A DNA stretch of 64,000 nucleotides, from the NCBI RefSeq assembly GCF_014596565.1, contig NZ_NOIN01000001.1, positions 124,001-188,000 on the forward strand, written 5' to 3'. Made by a program: the position numbers and the translations under genes. Shown here piece by piece: positions 26,763-36,040 of the stretch; within the stretch, counting starts at the first letter, position 1, and each line of letters starts with the position of its first letter. Source of the stretch: Pseudomonas sp. PSB18. GTDB lineage: Bacteria; Pseudomonadota; Gammaproteobacteria; Pseudomonadales; Pseudomonadaceae. Under the pieces are notes generated by a model. That model saw only the letters and a program-made list of their open reading frames with translations. It did no database searches and had not been told where the DNA came from.

Positions 26763-27457
26763 CGCCCGAACACCTCTTCCCCTGCTGTGCATTCCATGCT
26801 TTTTCCTGATGAGTCGGGTAACAAAAGCAGGGTCACCGGCTGGCGCAGCGAACTGGGCGCCGGGCGGTCGATCCTGAGGTTTTGCAAACTGTTGACCAGG
26901 GCCTTGTCACGCAATACATCGCCCGTGGAACTGACCAACCGGCTGTGTTGCACCACGCCGTCACGACCGATCCACACTTGCAGCACCGCGCGAAAACTGC
27001 CCGGCCTGGTCAATGGCGAATGACACAGGTTGCGCTGGATAACCGCCTGGATCGACGCTGCATAGTTGCTGTCGCTCAAGCCAGGGGTAGTGCCAGGCGG
27101 CAGCGGCACCTCACGGACCCGCGCCGGTTGCAAGGTGAATGCATCGGCACGGGCGTAATGTGCCACCAGCCCGGTGCCGCTGAGCAGCACATTCAACCCT
27201 TGGGCGGGGGTGAACGTCCCCTGGACCCCCAACGTACGCCGCTTGCTCGACAATGCGTGATCCACCAGCACCGCCATGCCCGTCGCCCGGCTGAATTGCT
27301 CCAGTGCCGGAGCCAGTTCCTGCGGAGCGATGTCCAGGTCCACCCAGCCTGCCGCCTGGACCGGCCAGGCAAGTAGACACCACGCGACCATCAGCCACCC
27401 TAAGGGCGCCTTGGCCGATCCACGCCTGCGTCCGCCCCCGGTTAAGCCCTGCTGCAC
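26759..27457 (-). CDS. vreA: Receptor-like signalling protein lacking a barrel (VreA-like)
   Basis: Periplasmic signalling protein of the Vre system. The 232 residues comprise a signal segment (LMVAWCLLAWPVQA), an STN/FecA-type signalling domain (about 40-110; LAPALEQFSRATGMAVLVDHAL) and a TonB C-terminal-like domain (about 125-215). The 22-strand TonB-dependent receptor barrel is missing, which is the hallmark of VreA. It heads the operon and diverges from the gene at 27596, so the intervening 138 bp should hold the vre promoter. Confidence 0.88.
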   Translation of the reverse strand: MQQGLTGGGRRRGSAKAPLGWLMVAWCLLAWPVQAAGWVDLDIAPQELAPALEQFSRATGMAVLVDHALSSKRRTLGVQGTFTPAQGLNVLLSGTGLVAHYARADAFTLQPARVREVPLPPGTTPGLSDSNYAASIQAVIQRNLCHSPLTRPGSFRAVLQVWIGRDGVVQHSRLVSSTGDVLRDKALVNSLQNLRIDRPAPSSLRQPVTLLLLPDSSGKSMECTAGEEVFGR

Positions 27458-27595
27458 GACTGACGTATCCGTTGAAAAACGTCATCCTGATGGGTGTTTA
27501 TGAATGTCGTATGACAACCGATACAAATCTCATCGCCCGCACTAGACTGATGCCGTGGCAACGAACCGCCGCCGTGACGCGCCAGGAGGTGAACG

Positions 27596-27937
27596 ATGAA
27601 ACCGTGGATGAGCATGACAGCCGGTATCGGGTTGCTGATGACATTACCCGGGGCTCAGGGCGAAGAAGCCCCGGCCTGTATCGAAGTGATCGTCGGCGGC
27701 TACAAGACCCCGGACTACCATTGCCTGAGCCGACAGATGGGTAACGATCCCCAGGCCGGGGCTGCTGCGCAGCACCTGCAGGAGGGGTTGAATGTACCGA
27801 TCGATAAACGCGCGCCGAACAGCATCGGCCTGGCGACCCCGGCGGCCACCGGGGTGCGCATGGGCAACACTTTCGGTACGTCGGTCAAGCCCCAGCGGCC
27901 GCCGGCGCCAGTGGTCAATTCGCCGCTACCCAAGTAA
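27596..27937 (+). CDS. Small exported hypothetical protein next to vre
   Basis: Function not recognised. The 113 residues begin with a signal peptide (MSMTAGIGLLMTLPGAQG). The mature part has two cysteines about 16 residues apart (ACIEV, YHCLSRQM) and a Pro-rich tail. The position matches the hypothetical gene PA0673 beside vreA in P. aeruginosa, so it may belong to the Vre regulon. AGGAGG lies just upstream of the ATG. Confidence 0.75.
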   Translation: MKPWMSMTAGIGLLMTLPGAQGEEAPACIEVIVGGYKTPDYHCLSRQMGNDPQAGAAAQHLQEGLNVPIDKRAPNSIGLATPAATGVRMGNTFGTSVKPQRPPAPVVNSPLPK

Positions 27938-28031
27938 GCGTTGTTGTGAAGGCGTACGGAGCCGGTTGATAGCGGGAATGGTGCGAACAGCATCAGCAAT
28001 ACAAGGGGTTTCCGTGATTCCCGAGTTTGCC

Positions 28032-28664
28032 CTATAAATTCCTGAGCCCCCCTGGGGTTTCGATACAGGAAACCAAGCGTGACGTTTCCATGCTATCGCA
28101 ACGATGAAGCCGAACCGGCCCGGAAAAATTCATGGCATCAAGCAGGTGGCTGATCCTCTCTGGCGCAGGATGGAAAATATCGAGCATCTGCAATGAGCAA
28201 CCTCTGTCTTCAAGCATCTGCGCAGGGTGCGCCGGCTGCCCCCATTGAATCAGGCTGGGGGCGGCTCCCCCCAAAGGCAATCCACCGTCCGCAAGAATCG
28301 TGATATCCCAGCTCAACTCACCTCGGCTCATTGGCTGTGGCTGGCCGACGACCTCTGCGAATATCGAGCCAAGCGATATCAGGGTGTCGGTTCTAGCAAC
28401 CCAATGGGCCAGCCGAGGAGACGCGTTGTCTGGCAACCCGTCGAGGGCGAACCAGCGAGGCCTGCCTACAGGCGGTGCCGCCGGGTCAATAGCGATCACT
28501 TCCAGATAGAAACTCGTCCCCAGGCGCAGCAGTTTGTTGTGGGTTCCCATAAGCGAATGGCAGCCGCCCTGTTGAAGCGCCACACCCAATCGTTGACTCA
28601 CGAAGCGGTCACCCGCGTCCAACGTAGGCGCCACGACGACTAAATGGTCCAGTGAAGTCTGCAT
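28032..28664 (-). CDS. VOC/glyoxalase-like domain protein
   Basis: Cytoplasmic protein of about 210 residues with the glyoxalase-like fold of the PF13468 type. Visible features are DHLVVVAPTLDAGDRFV, the central LGTSFYLEVIAIDP strand with its Glu, and a second half for a paired fold. Substrate unknown. The start MQTSLDH is preceded by TAGGAA. It is the last gene before the first tRNA-Gly-like repeat, at the edge of the hxc/vre block. Confidence 0.8.
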   Translation of the reverse strand: MQTSLDHLVVVAPTLDAGDRFVSQRLGVALQQGGCHSLMGTHNKLLRLGTSFYLEVIAIDPAAPPVGRPRWFALDGLPDNASPRLAHWVARTDTLISLGSIFAEVVGQPQPMSRGELSWDITILADGGLPLGGAAPSLIQWGQPAHPAQMLEDRGCSLQMLDIFHPAPERISHLLDAMNFSGPVRLHRCDSMETSRLVSCIETPGGLRNL

Positions 28665-28698
28665 GACGGTTCCTAAATCGCTGCCCTTCATTCACGGC

Positions 28699-28746
28699 AC
28701 TCATGAGGGGCTTTTTTCTGAATTCTGGAGCGGGGAACGAGACTCG
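28699..28746 (-). repeat. tRNA-Gly 3'-end fragment, copy A
   Basis: Bases 28726-28746 match the reverse complement of the last 21 nt of a Pseudomonas tRNA-Gly (sequence recalled), with one mismatch. A worn form of the downstream terminator seen in copies B and C lies at 28699-28715. It reads as a displaced tRNA 3' end on the minus strand, the kind of relic left at the far border of an island. Confidence 0.7.
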
Positions 28747-28929
28747 CATTTTTCGTCCGATGGCTCGCGGATGGAAGCCACGCGGCTTCTGGTTGGGTCC
28801 CGCTCCCATAGTGCGCTGAAGCGTCTCGATCAGCCAGTGATTCACCAAAGACTCAAAACACATATGTTTATACGCTGAGTGCTGCCAACAGCTCGCCTAC
28901 CTGCCCGTGACTGATCCTGCTATTCGCAC

Positions 28930-29877
28930 TCAATGACTCAACGCCTGGCTGAAGGACGCATCGATAATCCCGGCAGTGGCCAGCGGAGCCGGCAGTGCCT
29001 TGACGCTGAACAGGAAGTCCGCAGTATTTTGCAGATCGGCGGCGGCCTGCTGGTCCACCGGGCCGACGCTCATGTGGGCCTGACGTAACCAATGACGCGA
29101 GACGTTCTGGTCGAGATTGGCTTTTTTCGCCCATAGGTCGGCGTATTGGTCGGTATGGGTGTCAACCCAGGCGCGGGCTTGTTTCACGCGAGCGAGGAAG
29201 TCGGCGATCGCTTCACGCTTGCTGTCGATGGCCGGCGTCGAGGCGGCGATGGCGCTAAGGCCGGGCATCAGGTTCTTCGCCGTCAGGATCGGCCGTGCGC
29301 CGGAAAACAGAATCTGTTGCGAGATGTAGGGTTCCCACACCGGGAAGGCATCGATGCTGCCTTGGGGCAAGGCGGCTGCCGCGTCGATGGGCATCAGCTT
29401 GATCAGTTGGACATGATTCTCGGGCAAGCCGGCCTGTTCCAAGGCACGCAGCGTCAGTTGCTGGCTCCAGGCACCGGGCCAATAGGCAATCTTCTTGCCC
29501 TTGAGGTCGGCGATGGTCTTGACCGGCGAATCCTTGGGTACGAGTAGCGCGATGGTGTCCGGGTTTTGCCGGGAGACACCGATCAACTTGACCGGCACCT
29601 GCTTGGCGGCCAGGAACAGGAAGCCCGAATCACCGAGAAATCCCAAGTCCAGGTCACCGGTGCCCAGGGCTTCCGCCAAGGGCGCGGCGGCCTGGAAGTG
29701 TTTCCAGTCAACGCGATAAGGCGCACCTTCAAGCACACCGGAGGCTTCCACCGAAGCCCGTACGTTGTAGTAGTTCTGGTCACCGACATGCAGCACAAGC
29801 GACTCGGCGGCCTGGGCCAGGGGGGCGGCGAATAATGTACTGATCAGCAGACGGCGCAACGTTCGAGAGAATGTCAT
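28930..29877 (-). CDS. ABC transporter substrate-binding protein (sulfonate/nitrate/taurine type)
   Basis: Periplasmic binding protein. The 315 residues have a signal peptide ending LAQA and the NMT1/SsuA-like two-lobe fold (GTGDLDLGFLGDSGF, TIADLKGKKIAYWPG, ALPQGSIDAFPVWEPY). It is transcribed alone, divergent from a second binding protein whose operon carries a permease and ATPase. It may share those subunits. The ligand cannot be deduced; sulfonates are the usual guess for this family. Confidence 0.88.
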   Translation of the reverse strand: MTFSRTLRRLLISTLFAAPLAQAAESLVLHVGDQNYYNVRASVEASGVLEGAPYRVDWKHFQAAAPLAEALGTGDLDLGFLGDSGFLFLAAKQVPVKLIGVSRQNPDTIALLVPKDSPVKTIADLKGKKIAYWPGAWSQQLTLRALEQAGLPENHVQLIKLMPIDAAAALPQGSIDAFPVWEPYISQQILFSGARPILTAKNLMPGLSAIAASTPAIDSKREAIADFLARVKQARAWVDTHTDQYADLWAKKANLDQNVSRHWLRQAHMSVGPVDQQAAADLQNTADFLFSVKALPAPLATAGIIDASFSQALSH

Positions 29878-30177
29878 GAGAGGCTCCTAATTGAATTTGA
29901 TAGAACATAGCGCTCTCACAAATACGATTTGAAATTCTATTTGCGCATAAGCTCATCGTTACCCGTCACCACTGCTCATGGCGCAACAGTGCAGCAACAG
30001 ACTGTTGGCCCTGCAACATCTTCCGAAGCTCCTCACTCCGTGGAGTGTCCGGAAAACAGTCCTTTCCCAGCTATGGCACGGAGCCTGCAATCTTCCATTC
30101 AAGCGGGATTTGCTTCTGCCTCCCGATCTTTTGGAAATAAAAAATAGCCCTCTCGCCGCCTTGTCTGGAGCTGTTCC
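29878..30177. promoter_or_regulatory. Divergent intergenic region between two binding-protein genes
   Basis: This AT-rich 300-bp stretch must carry promoters for both directions. ATAAGC (29946-29951) and repeated AATAGAATTT/AAATTCTATT sequences lie near the minus-strand gene, similar to CysB-controlled sulfur-scavenging promoters, but no operator can be assigned firmly. No open frame here is convincing. Confidence 0.4.
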
Positions 30178-31170
30178 ATGAAACCCGCCTTCCGCTTCCC
30201 CCTGGCCCGTGCCAGATTCCTGATCAGTGCCTGCATCCTGGTACTGGGCTTGCCGTCCATGACTCAGGCCGCAGAAAGCCCGCCGGCCGAGGTGCATCTG
30301 GATTACGCCTATTACTCGCCGGTCAGTCTGGTGCTCAAGCACTTTGGTTATTTGGAAAAGGCCCTGCCCCAGACCAAGGTGAATTGGGTCCTGAGCCAGG
30401 GCAGTAACCGTTCCCTGGAATACCTCAACAGCGGCGGCGTCGATTTCGCCTCCTCCGCCAGCCTGGCGGCGGTGCTGAGCCGAGCCAACGGCAGCCCGAT
30501 CAAGTCGGTGTATGTCTACAGCCGCGCCGAATGGACCGCCCTGGTGGTGCGCAAGGACTCGCCGTACCAGACGGTCGCCGACCTGAAGGGCAAGAAGATC
30601 GCCGCCACCAAAGGTACCGATCCCTATCTGTTTACCCTGCGCAGCCTGCAACAGGCTGGACTGAACAAAGACGACGTGGAGCTGGTGCACCTGCAACATC
30701 CAGACGGTCGCATCGCCCTGGAAAAAGGTGACGTCGACGCCTGGGCAGGCCTCGACCCGCACATGGCCGCCAGCGAAGTCCAGGCCGGATCGCGCCTGTT
30801 GTATCGCAACCCCGCTTTCAACAGCTACGGCGTGGTCAGCGTCACGGAGCGATATGCCCAGGAGCACCCGCAGACCATCAAGACTGTGCTTGCCGCCTAC
30901 GAACAAGCGCGTGAGTGGGCGGTAGGTCATCCGCAGGAGCTGGCCAAGTTGCTGGCCGACGAATCCGGGCTGCCATTGGAAGTGGCCAGATTGCAGTTGT
31001 CGCGCACTGACCTGGGTAACCCACAACTGAGCGCCAAGGATGTGCTGGCCTCCAAGGCGGCCGCGCCGATCCTGGTCTCCGAGGAATTGGTCCGTCGCGG
31101 GGTGAATGTGGACCAGGTGATCGAACAACTGCTCGACACCGGTCGCCAGCAGGCCGTGGCCCGTCAATAA
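30178..31170 (+). CDS. ABC transporter substrate-binding protein (SsuA-like)
   Basis: Periplasmic binding protein of an importer. The 330 residues have a signal peptide ending MTQA and an SsuA-like fold (NWVLSQGSNRSLEYLNSGGVDF, TVADLKGKKIAATKGTDPY, LEKGDVDAWAGLDPHM). First gene of a binding protein-permease-ATPase operon, 56 bp upstream of the permease. Typical for aliphatic sulfonate import; the actual ligand is unknown. Confidence 0.9.
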   Translation: MKPAFRFPLARARFLISACILVLGLPSMTQAAESPPAEVHLDYAYYSPVSLVLKHFGYLEKALPQTKVNWVLSQGSNRSLEYLNSGGVDFASSASLAAVLSRANGSPIKSVYVYSRAEWTALVVRKDSPYQTVADLKGKKIAATKGTDPYLFTLRSLQQAGLNKDDVELVHLQHPDGRIALEKGDVDAWAGLDPHMAASEVQAGSRLLYRNPAFNSYGVVSVTERYAQEHPQTIKTVLAAYEQAREWAVGHPQELAKLLADESGLPLEVARLQLSRTDLGNPQLSAKDVLASKAAAPILVSEELVRRGVNVDQVIEQLLDTGRQQAVARQ

Positions 31171-31226
31171 CCCAGGCGATAACCGATCCGCGCCTGGCGC
31201 GGATTCGGCATTGACGGAGAACCACC

Positions 31227-32069
31227 ATGAGCAGTCATAGCAAAGACCTTTCCAGCCCACGCCTGGCCCTATCACTACCGAGCAAGGCGCCCCCGTTCAA
31301 CCCCGACTGGCGCTTGCGGCTCAAGGGGCTGGCGCTGCCGGTGTTGATCATCTTGATCCTGGAAATCATCGTGCGCATCGGTTGGCTGCCCTCTTACCAG
31401 ATGCCGGCCCCCAGCGAGATCGCCCTGACGCTAGGCGACCTGGCCGAGGGTGCGCTGTGGAAACACATCAGCGCCAGCCTGCTGCGGGTATTGCTGGGCT
31501 TCGCCATCGGCGCCAGCCTGGCATTGATCTTCGCCGCCTGGGTTGGCTTGAGCCGGGAGGCCGAAGCCTACCTAGAACCCACCTTCGCCGGCCTGCGCTC
31601 GATCCCCAGCCTGGCCTGGGTGCCGCTGCTCCTGCTGTGGCTGGGCATCGACGAAACTTCGAAGGTGGTGCTGATCGCCATCGGCGCGTTCTTCCCCGTC
31701 TACCTCAATGGCGTGGCCGCGATTCGCAACATCGACCGCAAGCTGGTGGAGGTCGGCCATATGTACGGTTTCAATCGCCGCCGCCTGGTGCGCCGGATTC
31801 TCCTGCCCGCCGCCCTGCCCGGCCTGTTCACCGGATTGCGCAGCGGCATGAGCCTGGCCTGGATGTTCCTGGTAGCCGCCGAACTGATCGCCGCCACCAA
31901 GGGCTTGGGCTATCTGTTGAGCGACGGCCGCGAAACCTCGCGCCCGGATATCGTGCTGGCGGCGATCATCGTGCTCGCCGTGCTGGGCAAGCTCAGCGAC
32001 GGCATTCTTGCCGGCTTGGAAAAACGTTTCCTGGCCTGGCGCGACACCTTTACCGGCACCGAGGAATGA
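31227..32069 (+). CDS. ABC transporter permease (SsuC-like)
   Basis: Inner-membrane channel subunit. The 280 residues have about six membrane helices and the BPD_transp_1 domain, with the EAA loop reading EVGHMYGFNRRRLVRRILLPAALPG, which docks the ATPase. It is preceded by GGAGAACC and followed three bases later by the ATPase gene. Confidence 0.92.
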   Translation: MSSHSKDLSSPRLALSLPSKAPPFNPDWRLRLKGLALPVLIILILEIIVRIGWLPSYQMPAPSEIALTLGDLAEGALWKHISASLLRVLLGFAIGASLALIFAAWVGLSREAEAYLEPTFAGLRSIPSLAWVPLLLLWLGIDETSKVVLIAIGAFFPVYLNGVAAIRNIDRKLVEVGHMYGFNRRRLVRRILLPAALPGLFTGLRSGMSLAWMFLVAAELIAATKGLGYLLSDGRETSRPDIVLAAIIVLAVLGKLSDGILAGLEKRFLAWRDTFTGTEE

Positions 32070-32072
32070 GCC

Positions 32073-32786
32073 ATGACCCAAGCCCTGCTGGATATCCATG
32101 TCGAGCGCAAGACCTTCGCCACCACCACCGTGCTCAGTAACATCCACCTTCAACTGCAACCCCGGGAAACCGTGAGCCTGCTGGGTCCCAGCGGCTGCGG
32201 CAAAAGCACCTTGCTGCGCATCGTCGCCGGCCTGGAAAAAGACTTCGAAGGACACCTGCTCAGCGACACCGAACAACTGGCCTTCGTGTTCCAGGAGGCG
32301 CGATTGATGCCCTGGCTGACGGTACAGCAGAACATCGGCTTCAGCGAAGACGACGACTACGACGAAGCCTGGGTCGCGCATCTGATCGACGAAGTCGGCC
32401 TCACAGGCTTCGCCGACGCCTTGCCCAAGGCATTGTCCGGCGGTATGGCACAACGTGTGGCGATTGCCCGCGGACTGTATTCGCGACCACGGGTGCTGTT
32501 GCTGGACGAACCCTTCAGCGCGGTGGACGCCTTCACCCGGATGAAATTGCAGGACCTGCTATTGCAACTGACCGAGCGACACGACATCGCTCTGTTGCTG
32601 GTGACGCACGATGTGGACGAGGCGCTGTACCTGAGCGATCGAGTGCTGATGATGGATACCCGCCCCAGCAGCATTCGCCAAGAGCTGACGGTGCAACTGG
32701 AGCACCCGCGGGACCGGCGCGACCCGTTGCTGGCTCGGCTCAAGGCAGTGGCCCTCGGCGAATTGCACAACGCCCATGTCATTTGA
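32073..32786 (+). CDS. ABC transporter ATP-binding protein (SsuB-like)
   Basis: Cytoplasmic ATPase of the importer. The 237 residues show Walker A GPSGCGKST, Q-loop VFQEARLMPW, signature LSGGMAQR, Walker B VLLLDEPF and H-loop VTHDVDEAL. It is the last gene of this operon and converges with the DUF3604 gene. Confidence 0.93.
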   Translation: MTQALLDIHVERKTFATTTVLSNIHLQLQPRETVSLLGPSGCGKSTLLRIVAGLEKDFEGHLLSDTEQLAFVFQEARLMPWLTVQQNIGFSEDDDYDEAWVAHLIDEVGLTGFADALPKALSGGMAQRVAIARGLYSRPRVLLLDEPFSAVDAFTRMKLQDLLLQLTERHDIALLLVTHDVDEALYLSDRVLMMDTRPSSIRQELTVQLEHPRDRRDPLLARLKAVALGELHNAHVI

Positions 32787-32847
32787 TCAGGCGCCTCCTG
32801 GAAATCAGCGTCAACGACGAACGCTATCTGCTCTCCTTGGCGCACTG

Positions 32848-35223
32848 TCAGGCAGGCAAGGTGAGAAACAACGCGGATGTCCAGACCCGCGACTGATCCC
32901 GCTGCCGGGCGCAAATGAACAGGGGGTGTTCACGACCTCGTTCCAGGTTCAACCGGGCAAGGTCGATTGTCCCTTGCAACTCGCGAGGCAGCGACGCAGC
33001 CGTGACCCTCTCCAGGGACACCTTCAGCTCGGCACCCGGCAACTCTTCAACCACTTCCGATAGCGCCAGCAATTGCTCACCGGGCACTTCCATCCGCACC
33101 ATAGGCGCATGCACGTAGGACTGCGGTTCCGATGGATCGCCGACCTTGATGTAGTTGTCGATGCGACTGTGGATCTGCAGCGTGGCGCCGGCCAGTTGCG
33201 ACAGCTCGATTTCGATGCTGTCGGTATCGCCATTGGTGTCGGTACGGAAGGCCAGGACCGTAGCATCCTGGCGCCAGACTGTTTGCTCGGGGTGATCGAG
33301 GCCCAACGCTTGAAAGCCGTTGATGACTGCGCCGGTGATGCGAATCTCGCCGGTCCAGTAGGCCCCGCGATAACGGTCCTTGATCCGTGCACCGCCCAGG
33401 CGAAGACGGATGCGTTGCGCGGAAAAACCCAGCTCCTGATGCAGGTTGCGCGACCAGATCAACTGGTCGCCGTCGAACAGGTCGACCTGTTCCCAGCCGG
33501 CCTCTCCCAGCAGTCGATAGTCCAGCGCGGCGGTCGAATCGGCGCTGAAGATCTCGCCCATGAAATGTTCGCCCTGGCGCAGACTGGCGAACGAGCGCTC
33601 GCCGGTCGTGGCAAAGGTGCGTCGGGCGCGAAGCGCCTTGCCGACACTGGCCCGGTCAAAGCCGTCGGCCAACACACCGGTCAACCCGCCACGGGAACCA
33701 AACACCGCCGTGGCCGGGACACCGCCGCCGCAACGCCCTTGGTGTTCGTCGCTATTGGCCGCGGCTCCCACCCGATAACCACGGGCCAGCGCCTCGGCGT
33801 AGACCCAATGGAACTGTCCCCAGGCCGAACCGACTTCGATCAACCGCTCAAGCTGCGGGTGGTGCCAGTCAAGATTGCAACGGCGTCCGCCCACGTGAGG
33901 CATCATCAGATGGCCTTCGGGATCCTTGGCATAAGCGGCATATAACTCATCCACCGGCCAGGCGCCCGGCTTGATGGTACCGGCGGTGAACTCGTTCCAT
34001 TCGAAGGAGCGCACCAGGCGCCCTTGATTATCGAAGGGAAACTCGGGCTTGCGGTCATGCAGGAACACCACATTGCGATCCCCGCCCGCACAAGAGTTAC
34101 CGCACCACTCGGTCCCGGGGTAACAGACGAACCGGCCCGGCTCATTGAGTTCATGGATCAACTTGACCGCCTGGTCCCAGCGTTGCTCGGTGATATTGAA
34201 ATCGTTGGCGGTGTAGCCCAGCACATCGAGCCCGGCAACGTCGCGGCCGTAACTGAGGTTGTACAAGGTGTCGTTGGTGCCCACGGTGTCGTCGGAATGC
34301 ACATGCAGGTCTGCGTAGAGAGGGCGCAATGCTGTTCCCGCTGGATCGACCGTGACAAACGCCTGGGCCCCACGCACGGACCGCGCCTTCACCTCGGCCC
34401 GCAAGCGCCACTCACCCGGCGTGCCGAGGTCAACGGCGGCAATCCGGGCAATGGCCCAGCCTTCAGTCGCCAGGGTAAACGGCTGCTGGCGCTCCACCCC
34501 TTCAGGATCAACCAACGTCAGGGTGCCGTTGAGCGGCAACTCACGGCAGGTGTTGCCCCAGGCATCATCGACCCTGAGCAGCACATCGAACGCCTCTCCC
34601 GCGCTGACCAGCCGTGGCACGATCAACTGCAGGCCGTGGGCAGGCCCCGGCACGATGTCGAGCAACGGATCACCCGGCACCTCGGCAAATTTCGAGCTGC
34701 CCAACGGGTCGATGAACAGCCGGAAGCGGAAGTCTTTTTCCACGAAACTCTGCACCCGCGTGCCCGCCCCGCCCTGACGGCGATCACCCAGGCGAATGAT
34801 GACCTTGTCGCCCGGATTCAGATAGCCGTCGACGATATCGATGATGATCGCCTTTTGGAACGGCCGCTCATGGCCCTTCTGGTCGAAGCGCACCTTGAGG
34901 TGCTGCACGGTGGCCTGGCTCTGGCCCGGAACGAGCTCGCCGGCCTGGTACTCCGCGCTGACATAGTTGGGGCCGGCCGGGTTCGAGGTCTGGAACAGGG
35001 CCCAATCGGAGTAGAACTTGAAGGCCAGCTTGAGCCAGGCGCCGTCGGCCAGACCACTGCCACCGACCTCGTAGATCAGAGTGATTTCATCCCATTGACC
35101 GGCGACCAGCGTGTCACGGTCGCAGTGAATACTGCCCAGGAACGGCCGTTGCTTATTGCGCTCGTACAGGCCCTGGGGAGCGATGTAATGCCCGGCGTCG
35201 CGGGGATCGAAAACGTTACTCAC
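32848..35223 (-). CDS. DUF3604 / PHP-like metal-dependent hydrolase-like protein
   Basis: Predicted cytoplasmic protein of 791 residues with no clear signal peptide. The N-terminal half (about 1-290) is beta-rich. A PHP-like DUF3604 region follows with probable metal ligands: YADLHVHSDD (His307, His309), MMPHVGG and NSDEHQG. The C-terminal part is beta-rich again. The family has no settled reaction; a phosphoesterase or amidohydrolase-like role is inference. The start is a GTG with GAGG seven bases upstream (MSNVFDP); the open frame also contains a TTG 17 codons earlier. It lies between two sulfonate-type importers and is co-oriented with the second, so it probably acts on an imported compound. 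Confidence 0.8.
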   Translation of the reverse strand: MSNVFDPRDAGHYIAPQGLYERNKQRPFLGSIHCDRDTLVAGQWDEITLIYEVGGSGLADGAWLKLAFKFYSDWALFQTSNPAGPNYVSAEYQAGELVPGQSQATVQHLKVRFDQKGHERPFQKAIIIDIVDGYLNPGDKVIIRLGDRRQGGAGTRVQSFVEKDFRFRLFIDPLGSSKFAEVPGDPLLDIVPGPAHGLQLIVPRLVSAGEAFDVLLRVDDAWGNTCRELPLNGTLTLVDPEGVERQQPFTLATEGWAIARIAAVDLGTPGEWRLRAEVKARSVRGAQAFVTVDPAGTALRPLYADLHVHSDDTVGTNDTLYNLSYGRDVAGLDVLGYTANDFNITEQRWDQAVKLIHELNEPGRFVCYPGTEWCGNSCAGGDRNVVFLHDRKPEFPFDNQGRLVRSFEWNEFTAGTIKPGAWPVDELYAAYAKDPEGHLMMPHVGGRRCNLDWHHPQLERLIEVGSAWGQFHWVYAEALARGYRVGAAANSDEHQGRCGGGVPATAVFGSRGGLTGVLADGFDRASVGKALRARRTFATTGERSFASLRQGEHFMGEIFSADSTAALDYRLLGEAGWEQVDLFDGDQLIWSRNLHQELGFSAQRIRLRLGGARIKDRYRGAYWTGEIRITGAVINGFQALGLDHPEQTVWRQDATVLAFRTDTNGDTDSIEIELSQLAGATLQIHSRIDNYIKVGDPSEPQSYVHAPMVRMEVPGEQLLALSEVVEELPGAELKVSLERVTAASLPRELQGTIDLARLNLERGREHPLFICARQRDQSRVWTSALFLTLPA

Positions 35224-35283
35224 ATGACACCTCGTGCAATGGTCCACTGAAGGTTTGAAAGGGGGCCAGGACAATGGCGATGC

Positions 35284-36033
35284 TTATTGCACTCGCCATT
35301 TCTGGTAATGACGCTCGATGCGCCGGAACACAAAACTCTCCATCAGCCAGGCAATCAGGCCGATCACGACGATGCCCAGCAGCACCTGGCTGCTGTTGCC
35401 GATCTGCCCACCGGTGGACACCATCCAGCCGATACCCTGGGAGGCGCCGATCATTTCCGCCGCGACCAACGCCCGCCAGCCCTGGCTGAAGCCGATGCGC
35501 AACGCGGCGGTCACGAAGGGCAACGAAGCCGGCAGGTAGACGTGGGCCAGCAGTTGCCAGGCGTTGGCGCCCAGGGTGCGTGCCGCGCGGACTTCTCCGC
35601 CACGGATGCTTTGCACGCCTTCCTGGATGGTCACCGCCATGGGAAACATCGCCGCGATGAAGATCACCAGGACGATGGAGACATAACCCAGGCCGAAAAT
35701 GATCATGATCAGCGGCGCCCAGGCGATCGGCGGGATAGCCATGAACAGGCTGTTGAGCGGCGAGCTGAAATCGCGAAAACGCGACGACAGTCCACCCGCC
35801 GTACCCAGCACGACAGCGACGACGACCGCCGCGCAGAAACCACCCAGCTCTTCCAGGACGCTGGCCCGCAGGTGTTGCCACAGTGAGCTGTCGTCTAGCC
35901 AGCGAACAGCCTCGCGGGCCACATCCCAGGGCTGCGGCAGGATGTAGGTGGGAAAGCGGCTGGCCAAGGCCACCCAGATCAACAACAGGAACGGCAGTGA
36001 AGCCCATCCCCAGTTCGGTTTTGGTAGGGACAT
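35284..36033 (-). CDS. ABC transporter permease (SsuC/TauC-like)
   Basis: Inner-membrane channel subunit of the second importer. The 249 residues have six predicted helices and the EAA loop (AARTLGANAWQLLAHVYLPASLPF). Seven bases downstream of the binding-protein gene and about 60 bp upstream of the DUF3604 gene, all in one leftward operon. Confidence 0.92.
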   Translation of the reverse strand: MSLPKPNWGWASLPFLLLIWVALASRFPTYILPQPWDVAREAVRWLDDSSLWQHLRASVLEELGGFCAAVVVAVVLGTAGGLSSRFRDFSSPLNSLFMAIPPIAWAPLIMIIFGLGYVSIVLVIFIAAMFPMAVTIQEGVQSIRGGEVRAARTLGANAWQLLAHVYLPASLPFVTAALRIGFSQGWRALVAAEMIGASQGIGWMVSTGGQIGNSSQVLLGIVVIGLIAWLMESFVFRRIERHYQKWRVQ

Positions 36034-36040
36034 GACGGAC

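Noticed and set aside
29959..31275. Minus-strand frame of 438 codons over the binding-protein gene
   Set aside because: Antisense shadow; the plus-strand protein has a signal peptide and clear family motifs.
34024..35250. Plus-strand frame of 408 codons opposite the DUF3604 gene
   Set aside because: Shadow frame with no recognisable motifs; the opposite strand has conserved metal-site motifs.
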